Shown: positions 7,121-13,136 of the stretch, piece after piece
Position numbering within the stretch: the first letter of the stretch is position 1
How the letters are laid out: each line of letters starts with the position of its first letter
From: Legionellaceae bacterium UBA2794
GTDB taxonomy: Bacteria; Pseudomonadota; Gammaproteobacteria; Legionellales; Legionellaceae
Assembly (NCBI GenBank): GCA_002352055.1
Contig: DEHS01000094.1
Location: forward strand, 67,502 to 83,493
Reading direction: 5' to 3'
DNA: 15,992 nucleotides
Translations under genes and position numbers: made by a program
The notes under the pieces: generated by a model
What the model was told of the DNA's origin: nothing
What the model saw: only the letters and a program-made list of their open reading frames with translations
Databases searched by the model: none

Positions 7121-8443
7121 TTAATTAATTGGTCTAAAAACCGGTTTAATAACATCACCCTTTAAATATCCCTCAGTTGAACCCTGCTCTAATGCATGAG
7201 CATAAATCTTAAAGGTCTTCTCCAAAGCCATGCCTGTTTTTTCCAATTCTTTTTCACCATGTCGGTAACTGAGTGCAATCCAGGGCATTAATACACCAGA
7301 TTTTATCATCTCTTGTGAAAATAGAGTGCGAAACGGTAACGATACTTCATTCAAATGGTTATATGTCGCATACCAGGGTGAGCAAGGCACACCACCTGCT
7401 TTGAAAAAGTCCGCTATACCTGCTGCTGACGCTTTTTCGTTGATCAAATTAATTAGTTTCTGGCCATAATCCCACATATGCTCCACCACGCTCTGGCGCT
7501 GCATTACCTCTACAGTTTTAACAAATGCCCCAAGGCCACACATTTCAGCGCCATGCGTGGTTGATAATAAGAACAATCGCTCTCGTCCAGCAAATTCAAT
7601 TGAACCAAGTTCCATAATCTCGCGCTTTCCAGCAATTGCAGCAACTGCAAAACCATTTGCCATAGCCTTGCCAAAAGTGCACAAATCGGCTTGGATATTA
7701 TAGTAATGTTGTGCTCCTTTTAAGTCCCAGCGAAATCCTGTGATCATTTCGTCCAAAACAAAAACAATTCCATGCTTTTTACACAGTCGTTGCACATCAT
7801 GAAGATAGGTTTCCCCAGGAACAGTAATTGAAGGCTTTGGATGCTCCAGACTGCTCGGCTCAAGAATGACACAGGCGATTTGGTTGGGGTACTCTTCAAT
7901 TAATTGTTCTAAAGATTCAATATTGTTGTAATGAAACATCTTCGTCTGATCAATAATATTTTGAGGAATACCTCTTTTTATCGGAGTAGACGCAATAAAC
8001 CAATCATCATATGAGAAGAAGGGTTGCTCAGCACATCGAGCTACCAACGTTCTTCCGGTATAAGCTCTCGAGAGCTTCACTGCTGCCGAAACCGCTGTAG
8101 AGCCATTTTTAGTAAATTTGACCATATCTACACTATCAATCAAATTGACTAATAATTCCGCAGCCTCCAGCTCTATAAATGAGGGCCTGGTAAGGTTGTT
8201 GCCTTTTTTGATCTGCTCAAAAGCAGCCAAATCGATCTCATCTTCTGCGTAGCCTATATTCACCGCTCGAAGAGCCATACCATAATCCAAAAATTCATTA
8301 TTAAATTCATCATATGTGTAAGCACCCTTCCCACGCTCCATAATGTGCGGGGCATTTTCAGGATATTGATCATACCCTCGTGAATAAGTATGAGCGCCTC
8401 CTGGAATTACATGTAACAATCGTGATTTAAAATCGTCTGTCAT
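7121..8443 (-). CDS. Class III PLP-dependent aminotransferase (glutamate-1-semialdehyde aminomutase-like)
   Basis: A 440-residue fold-type I PLP enzyme. The N-terminal VIPGGAHTYSRG resembles the PGGV...R start of glutamate-1-semialdehyde aminomutases. NGSTA (113-117) matches the cofactor phosphate loop, LDEMITGFR (230-238) carries the ring-binding Asp231, and the Schiff-base lysine is Lys259 in TFGKAMANGF. All key residues are present. A heme-pathway HemL role is unlikely because it is embedded between a CMP-sugar synthetase and a sugar SDR, 15 bp and 8 bp away, and diverges strongly from HemL. It probably transfers an amino group to an aldehyde or ketone made by the neighbouring dehydrogenase, or shifts an amino group between neighbouring carbons. 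Most sugar aminotransferases in O-antigen loci belong to the DegT/DnrJ/EryC1 family, so class III is unusual here. Confidence 0.85.
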   Translation of the reverse strand: MTDDFKSRLLHVIPGGAHTYSRGYDQYPENAPHIMERGKGAYTYDEFNNEFLDYGMALRAVNIGYAEDEIDLAAFEQIKKGNNLTRPSFIELEAAELLVNLIDSVDMVKFTKNGSTAVSAAVKLSRAYTGRTLVARCAEQPFFSYDDWFIASTPIKRGIPQNIIDQTKMFHYNNIESLEQLIEEYPNQIACVILEPSSLEHPKPSITVPGETYLHDVQRLCKKHGIVFVLDEMITGFRWDLKGAQHYYNIQADLCTFGKAMANGFAVAAIAGKREIMELGSIEFAGRERLFLLSTTHGAEMCGLGAFVKTVEVMQRQSVVEHMWDYGQKLINLINEKASAAGIADFFKAGGVPCSPWYATYNHLNEVSLPFRTLFSQEMIKSGVLMPWIALSYRHGEKELEKTGMALEKTFKIYAHALEQGSTEGYLKGDVIKPVFRPIN

Positions 8444-8458
8444 TTTGATTTCCGTAAA

Positions 8459-9184
8459 TTAATCAGTTAACACTAAAGTGTCTTTATGTTTAAGCACTGC
8501 CTCAATTTTTATAAAATCTAACAAGGTATCAATTTCAAGCGCTTTCCAGGCCGGAACCAGATAAGGTAAGGTATGGTCATGATAAAAAGTCCGGGTCTCA
8601 AGGTATTTGCTAATATCGGAAATATAAAGAGAACCTTCAAAATAGTAAAGCTCCTCTAAATCCTGCCTCCTAATCGGGCTTGCAAAACTGTCTCTTTTAA
8701 ATGGTTTTAGCAAATGGTCATCGCCTATAGTCGCGCAATAAACAGGATGAGTCCCCTCTACTTTGCTCGCACCCACTATGGACAAGGCACTGCTTGACAC
8801 CAATGTTTCCAAAGCGTGATCAATATCTTTTGTTTCGGTAAGTGGAGAGGTAGGTTCCAGAAGTACAATATAATCATATTGTCCATCAGTTTTTGTACAA
8901 AATTCTATCGCATGAATTAGTGCATCTGAAGAAGGTGAAGTATCTTGGGCAAACTCTGCGGGCCGCATGAAAGGAACGTCTGCCCCATATTCAATGGCAA
9001 CTTTTGCAATAGGTTCAGCATCAGTGCTTACAACCACACGATCGATGTATTTTGAGCTCAGTGCAGCTTTAATTGGCCATGCAATCAAGGGTATTCCACC
9101 CAAAGGACGAATATTTTTACCCGGCAACCCTTTGCTCCCGCCTCTTGCAGGAATAACGGCAAGAACTCTTTTCTGATTAATCAT
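8459..9184 (-). CDS. CMP-sugar synthetase (NeuA/LegF/PtmB-like cytidylyltransferase)
   Basis: Transfers CMP from CTP to a 3-deoxy-2-ulosonic acid (sialic, legionaminic or similar) in the cytoplasm. It is 241 residues from the ATG at 9184. The nucleotide-binding signature PARGGSKGLPGKN is at 12-24, VVSTD at 51-55, LLEPTSPL near 108-115 (QPTSPL in many relatives) and the C-terminal metal/substrate motif LEIDTLLDF. An in-frame TTG at 9190 is rejected: an AGG lies 7 nt before the ATG but almost touches the TTG. It is the first gene of the seven-gene operon and faces wzx across a 323-base divergent gap. No NeuB-type synthase is in the window, so its acceptor acid is unknown. KdsB is less likely on motif grounds. 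Confidence 0.85.
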   Translation of the reverse strand: MINQKRVLAVIPARGGSKGLPGKNIRPLGGIPLIAWPIKAALSSKYIDRVVVSTDAEPIAKVAIEYGADVPFMRPAEFAQDTSPSSDALIHAIEFCTKTDGQYDYIVLLEPTSPLTETKDIDHALETLVSSSALSIVGASKVEGTHPVYCATIGDDHLLKPFKRDSFASPIRRQDLEELYYFEGSLYISDISKYLETRTFYHDHTLPYLVPAWKALEIDTLLDFIKIEAVLKHKDTLVLTD

Positions 9185-9507
9185 TATCAAACCTAAAATT
9201 AAAAAGCCTATCGAACATTAGAAACAAGAAGGAGCTACTCAACCCTCCCTATCCCGAACCTACTATAATCTGTAGCAATATAAAAACGATAATAGTACCA
9301 TTGAACACAAAAAAAATCTCTTACCAGTCAGGAGATGTTAAAAATTCATCGCCTCTTTAAGTACCGCTTTTTAATTATCGGGAAGCGAGCGATACAAATT
9401 AGGTTTTATAACCATTGCCAAAGACAGCGCTGTACTGGATAATTTGAAGGCCTAATAAATCATTGACAATGAGCACAAACAACCACGCTCCGGGATTTTA
9501 ACATTTT
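9185..9507. other. Divergent intergenic region between the CMP-sugar operon and wzx
   Basis: This 323-base AT-rich gap must hold the start signals for two opposite operons, but no textbook promoter is visible. Leftward, the best pair is TTCAAT with TATATT at 17-bp spacing, within about 9280-9305; this is weak. Rightward, a perfect TTGACA around 9462 has no fitting -10 box. Small inverted repeats occur (TATCG at 9376-9380 with CGATA at 9390-9394). No tRNA, repeat element or credible ORF was found. Confidence 0.5.
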
Positions 9508-10767
9508 ATGAATTGGTCTTTATTTTGTAACCTCGCAACTATTGCTTTACGAGCCTCAACTCTGGGTGCCAAATTTTTGCTGGTTATTTTCCTCGTAACT
9601 TATTTCCAGCCTGAAGAACTTGGTATGTACGGAGTGTTGACAGCAATTATTGCTTACGCTTTGTTTTTTTTAGGTTTGGAATTTTATAATTTTACTTCTC
9701 GAGCTCTGGTAGGAGTTACACCTACCGAACAAGTTATTATTATTCGCGATCAATTTATACTGTATTTTTTAACGTTTATCGTTTTATCCCCATTCTTTTA
9801 TCTGTTTTTTTATACAAATATTTTTCCCTACTCTTTATGCTTATGGTTTTTTGTCATCACTCTTGTTGAACATGCATCCAATGAATTAATGCGAATTTTT
9901 ATCGCATTGGCTCGTCCTCACTTTGCCAATATTATCTTTTTTATCAGGCAAGGATTATGGATTTGTATATTGTTGCCTATATTTTATCTCTATCCGGCAG
10001 CAAGACACTTTAATTTAATTTTTATAGCCTGGCTGGCAGGGGCGACTGTAAGTATTGTCATCGCGTTGGCAGCTCTCCATAAGCTGCCCTGGAGAATGAT
10101 TTTGGTGCAGCCGGTGCAGTGGCGACGAATAGGGGAAGGTCTAAAAATTTCGCGCCCATTTATGATCTCTGCCTTTTGTGCATTAAGTCTGCTTTATATT
10201 GAACGATTTTTTGTAAATTATTATTGTGGCATTGAGGCTGTTGGAATATATACTTTCTATGCTGGTCTAAGTATTACTCTGCATACACTGGTTAATACGG
10301 GTGTAGCTCGAATGCGATTAGCGCAATTAATAAGCGCGTGGAAAGAAAACAACAGCAAATTATTTTATAATGAATCGATAAATATGCTGAAATACACGAT
10401 TTATTTTGTAATTGCATTTTCAATAATCTGTATTGCATTAATAATTCCCTTCATCACCCTTCTAAATAAGCCGGTTTATTTAAACAATATTCAGGTATTT
10501 TACTTTCTTTTATTTGGTGCTGCTTGTCGCAGTGTTGCTGATGTTCCACTTTATACTCTGTATGCGCAGCACAAAGATCGTTTAATATTAACTATAAATC
10601 TTACTGCTTTTATTATTATAATTGTTGGTAACAGCATTTTAGTACCCCATTGGGGACTCACGGGTGCAGCAGTATCATCTGCCACAGCAAGTTTTGTTTT
10701 ACTACTTTATTCATTAGCTATTATGATGCAGAGAACGATACGCCCCTTTCTACTTCTACAACCTTAA
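9508..10767 (+). CDS. wzx: Wzx-type polysaccharide flippase
   Basis: A 419-residue inner-membrane protein with about 12 hydrophobic segments spread over the whole length and short charged loops (for example WRRIGEGLKISRPF near 206-219). This is the layout of MOP/PST-superfamily O-antigen flippases, which move the lipid-linked repeat unit to the periplasmic face. The length is normal. The amphipathic segment before TM7, with KISRPF, is typical for the family, and the N-terminal QPEELGMYGVL matches the 'P.e.G.y' motif common in Wzx proteins. The ATG at 9508 has only a distant GGGA, so initiation may be weak. It is the first of three plus-strand genes and is followed 12 bp later by a glycosyltransferase. 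Wzx sequences are highly variable, so substrate cannot be inferred. Confidence 0.85.
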   Translation: MNWSLFCNLATIALRASTLGAKFLLVIFLVTYFQPEELGMYGVLTAIIAYALFFLGLEFYNFTSRALVGVTPTEQVIIIRDQFILYFLTFIVLSPFFYLFFYTNIFPYSLCLWFFVITLVEHASNELMRIFIALARPHFANIIFFIRQGLWICILLPIFYLYPAARHFNLIFIAWLAGATVSIVIALAALHKLPWRMILVQPVQWRRIGEGLKISRPFMISAFCALSLLYIERFFVNYYCGIEAVGIYTFYAGLSITLHTLVNTGVARMRLAQLISAWKENNSKLFYNESINMLKYTIYFVIAFSIICIALIIPFITLLNKPVYLNNIQVFYFLLFGAACRSVADVPLYTLYAQHKDRLILTINLTAFIIIIVGNSILVPHWGLTGAAVSSATASFVLLLYSLAIMMQRTIRPFLLLQP

Positions 10768-10779
10768 TTGGGAAATTAT

Positions 10780-11547
10780 ATGAAAATTTCAATAGTTACA
10801 GCATGTTACAACAGTGAAGCCACCATTCGCGACACGTTAAGAACCATCCAAATGCAAACTCATAAAAATGTAGAGCACATCATAATTGATGGTGGTTCAA
10901 CCGATGGAACTTTAGACATCCTGGAACAAAATAAAGAACATATTGCTCATCTGACTTCGGAGCGAGATAATGGGCTTTATGATGCAATGAATAGAGGCGT
11001 AGCTAAAGCAACGGGGGATATAATAGGTTTATTAAACTCCGATGATATGCTTGCTCATGAGAATGTTCTAAGTAATGTGGTAAAGGAATTATCAAAACCG
11101 GATGTTGATGCCTGCTTTGGTGATTTAGTATATGTGAATCAAAATAACACGGATCAAATTGTTCGCTATTGGAAATCAAGTCCTTACAAACCTGAACTTA
11201 TAGCTAAAGGATGGATACCTGCCCATCCAACGTTTTATGCGAAAAGAGAAGTTCATGACAATCATGGAATGTTTTTTAACCTAGATTATAAACTGGCATC
11301 AGATTATGAACTGTTGTTGCGATTGTTGTATACCCATAAAATAAATGTCTCCTATATTCCAGATATGATGATAAAAATGCGATTAGGGGGAACAACTAAT
11401 AAATCCTTCAAAAACATCATCAATCAAAATAAAGAAATTATGGAAGCATTAAAACAACATAATTATTCTTATTCACCAATGAAACTTATCGCTCACAAAT
11501 TAGTTGATCGTTTCCAACAATATCAAAAAAAATACAGCCATGCATAA
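10780..11547 (+). CDS. Family 2 glycosyltransferase
   Basis: A 255-residue GT-A fold glycosyltransferase that adds one sugar to the lipid-linked unit on the cytoplasmic face of the inner membrane. It begins MKISIVTACYN, with DGGSTDGT at 37-44, ERDNGLYDAMNRG at about 61-73 (a stretch common in WcaA/WcaE-like transferases) and the metal-binding NSDD at 86-89. ASDYELLLRL supplies the acidic residues expected near the catalytic base. There is no transmembrane segment. The ATG at 10780 has GGGA 6 nt upstream; an in-frame TTG at 10768 directly after the wzx stop is rejected. Donor and acceptor are not predictable. It is the only glycosyltransferase in the window. Confidence 0.9.
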   Translation: MKISIVTACYNSEATIRDTLRTIQMQTHKNVEHIIIDGGSTDGTLDILEQNKEHIAHLTSERDNGLYDAMNRGVAKATGDIIGLLNSDDMLAHENVLSNVVKELSKPDVDACFGDLVYVNQNNTDQIVRYWKSSPYKPELIAKGWIPAHPTFYAKREVHDNHGMFFNLDYKLASDYELLLRLLYTHKINVSYIPDMMIKMRLGGTTNKSFKNIINQNKEIMEALKQHNYSYSPMKLIAHKLVDRFQQYQKKYSHA

Positions 11548-12523
11548 TAAAACGATACTCGTAACTGGAGCCAGTGGCTTTGTGGGACAGGCTTTAATCC
11601 GAACTTTATGCCAGCAAGGGTATGAAGTCCGGGGTACTGTTCGCTCTGCGACTGCTTTATTATCATTAAAAAAATCAATGACCGAATTTAATAATCTGAG
11701 TCTTTATAATTTGGGTGATTTAAGTGATACAACAGAGTGGAGCGAGGCTTTGTGCAACACCCACACTGTTGTTCATTGCGCTGCACGCGCTCATATTTTA
11801 GATGAAACCAGCTCTGATCCTTTAAAAGAGTTTCGTCAGGTAAACTGTGATGCAAGCAAAAGGCTGGCAGAACAGGCCAAAACGGCTGGGGTTAAACGAA
11901 TTATATTTATAAGCAGTATTGGCGTTTTAGGTAATACCAGTCGAGATATTCCCTTTAATGATAATTCCAAACCTAATCCGGTTTTACCTTATGCCCAATC
12001 AAAATTGGAGGCAGAACAAACTTTAAACCAATTCGCTAGTGAGATGGAGGTAGTTATAATTCGCCCCCCATTAGTTTACGGTCCTGGAGTTAAAGGAAAT
12101 TTTAAAAAATTACTTCAATTTGTTGCAAAAGGATTACCACTCCCATTAGGTAAGATTAATAATAAACGCCAATTTATTGGAATTGATAATCTTGTCGATT
12201 TTATTAGCACATGCATCATCTCAGAGAAAGCAGCTAATCAAACTTTCACCGTAGCTGATAACGAAACCATAACAACCACTCAACTGATAAAAACTATAGC
12301 CACACTTATGGATAAAAATATTATCCTTTTACCTGTTCCTCAAGGAATATTAAACTGGATTTTAAAAGCTATTGGTAAAGGGAACATGGCTGATCAATTA
12401 ATTCATAATCTGGAAATAATTCCAAATAACGCCAGAGAAATTCTCAACTGGAGAGCTCCATTTACATTGCAGCAGCAACTTGAAAATGCAATTAAAAAAG
12501 AGGCTCCAATAGAATATCAATAG
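11540..12523 (+). CDS. NAD-dependent epimerase/reductase (WbpV/Gne-like extended SDR)
   Basis: A 327-residue nucleotide-sugar SDR. It has GASGFVG at 10-16, HCAARAH near 79-85 (NAD-contact region), ISSIG at 124-128 and YAQSK (Tyr151, Lys155). The combination AARxH...DP...F..VN and the C-terminal half places it in the group annotated UDP-glucose/UDP-GlcNAc 4-epimerase or WbpV-like 4-reductase (UDP-4-keto-6-deoxy-GlcNAc to UDP-QuiNAc or UDP-FucNAc). The ATG at 11540 overlaps the glycosyltransferase stop by 8 bases; an in-frame TTG at 11504 inside the previous gene is rejected because MHNKTILVTG is the natural N-terminus. If it is a reductase, a WbpM-type 4,6-dehydratase must exist outside the window. 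The choice between epimerase and reductase is open. Confidence 0.8.
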   Translation: MHNKTILVTGASGFVGQALIRTLCQQGYEVRGTVRSATALLSLKKSMTEFNNLSLYNLGDLSDTTEWSEALCNTHTVVHCAARAHILDETSSDPLKEFRQVNCDASKRLAEQAKTAGVKRIIFISSIGVLGNTSRDIPFNDNSKPNPVLPYAQSKLEAEQTLNQFASEMEVVIIRPPLVYGPGVKGNFKKLLQFVAKGLPLPLGKINNKRQFIGIDNLVDFISTCIISEKAANQTFTVADNETITTTQLIKTIATLMDKNIILLPVPQGILNWILKAIGKGNMADQLIHNLEIIPNNAREILNWRAPFTLQQQLENAIKKEAPIEYQ

Positions 12524-12647
12524 CATTAATTTCTATCACTGTGGTTTGATAAATCAATCTCTAAATTTTTTCAGTCTCAAACAAGCACATGATTTGCGAT
12601 TATAAAATCACATAAATTAGTCAAAAACACTTTCGTCCTAACCACCT

Positions 12648-12689
12648 GTCCCTCGGTTCGCCCGAGGGATCCAGGAGTTTTACACCAGA
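12648..12689 (+). repeat. Palindromic repeat copy 1 (hairpin plus tail)
   Basis: A perfect 8-bp stem TCCCTCGG/CCGAGGGA (12649-12656 with 12662-12669) has a 5-base loop TTCGC. With the following tail ATCCAGGAGTTTTA.ACCAGA it matches 13067-13108 at 39 of 42 positions in the same orientation. Two of the three differences are in the loop, at its first and last bases. Confidence 0.85.
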
Positions 12690-12788
12690 GTACATTGAGT
12701 GATTAAGTCACAATTTGAGCAAGTAAAAGAAATAGAAATATATCAAGAGTAATATCGTTAATGTGTATTATGACTGAGCAAGAATACT

Positions 12789-12819
12789 GGACCCCTCGGA
12801 CGAGCCGAGGGGCGTAGGG
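12789..12819 (-). repeat. Palindromic repeat copy 2 (left inverted end of the repeat unit)
   Basis: Stem CCCCTCGG/CCGAGGGG (12792-12799 with 12805-12812), loop ACGAG, followed by CGTAGGG. Its reverse complement matches copy 3 (13061-13091) at 29 of 31 positions. The two differences are the two partners of the outermost stem pair, C-G here and T-A in copy 3, so pairing is preserved. It forms the left end of the 12789-13091 unit. Confidence 0.85.
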
Positions 12820-12827
12820 ATGTGGAG

Positions 12828-13031
12828 GGGAAGCTAGCCCAAGGGTCCGATAAATGGTCCGAGGGCTTAGGGGAAGTTAGCCCGAGGGTCCGAGAAGTAG
12901 TTCGAGGGCTTAGGGGAAGTTAGCCCGAGGGTCCGAGAAGTAGTTCGAGGGCTGAGGGGAAGTTAGTCCGAGGATCCGAGAAGTAGTCCGAGTGCTACCG
13001 GGGGAAGTTAGTTCGAGGATGGGAGAAGTAG
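12828..13031 (+). repeat. Tandem array of 43-bp units (about 4.7 copies)
   Basis: Units begin at 12828, 12871, 12914, 12957 and 13002, each starting GGGAAG. Units 2 and 3 are identical except for one base; unit 1 differs from unit 2 at 6 positions; unit 4 is 45 bp and diverged, and unit 5 is degenerate and partial. Each unit holds CCCGAGG, TCCGAG and TTCGAGG-type words related to the arms of the bordering hairpins. The 43-bp period is not a multiple of three, which argues against coding. No protein, CRISPR-like spacer or regulatory match is evident. Confidence 0.85.
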
Positions 13032-13060
13032 TAATAAAGTGACTCCCCTCATTCAAAGGA

Positions 13061-13108
13061 CCCTACGTCCCTCGGCTCGTCCGAGGGATCCAGGAGTTTT
13101 AGACCAGA
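13061..13108 (+). repeat. Palindromic repeat copy 3 (right inverted end plus tail)
   Basis: Stem TCCCTCGG/CCGAGGGA (13068-13075 with 13081-13088), loop CTCGT. The first 31 bases are the inverted partner of copy 2, and 13067-13108 is a direct repeat of copy 1. It therefore shares its left flank (CCCTACG) with copy 2 and its right flank (ATCCAGGAGTTTTA) with copy 1. It ends 28 bases from the wzy stop codon. Confidence 0.85.
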
Positions 13109-13136
13109 AAACATAGTTATTAATTCATAGGGAGCA

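Larger units (their letters stand above)
12789..13091. mobile_element. Possible MITE-like unit: 31-bp inverted ends around a tandem array
   Basis: A 303-bp stretch has 29/31 matching inverted ends, each itself a hairpin, enclosing the 43-bp array. There is no transposase and no target-site duplication (AATACT on the left, AGGAGT on the right), so mobility is a guess. It could equally be a REP/ERIC-type intergenic repeat expanded in place. The structure is certain; the mobile label is not. Confidence 0.4.
12524..13136. other. 613-base non-coding region between convergent genes, with GC-rich repeats
   Basis: Between the epimerase stop and the wzy stop there is no credible gene. The first 120 bases are AT-rich and plain, with no clear terminator. 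From 12645 to about 13110 there are three CCCTCGG hairpins and a tandem array, listed separately. Repeat units are about 58% GC, far above the surrounding genes. The outer copies could also act as bidirectional transcription stops for the two converging genes, though they lack T-runs. Confidence 0.8.

Noticed and set aside
8967..9176. Plus-strand open frame of 69 codons within the cytidylyltransferase gene
   Set aside because: Antisense to the conserved PARGGSKG region; explained by that gene's composition.
9468..9500. Short frame MSTNNHAPGF just before wzx, possible leader peptide
   Set aside because: No ribosome binding site, no regulatory codon run and no attenuator hairpin after it.
12827..12959. 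G-quadruplex formed by the G-runs of the tandem units
   Set aside because: The G-runs are separated by well over 7 bases, so a standard quadruplex is not expected.
12828..13031. CRISPR array
   Set aside because: The 43-bp units are contiguous with no unique spacers between them, and no cas genes are present.
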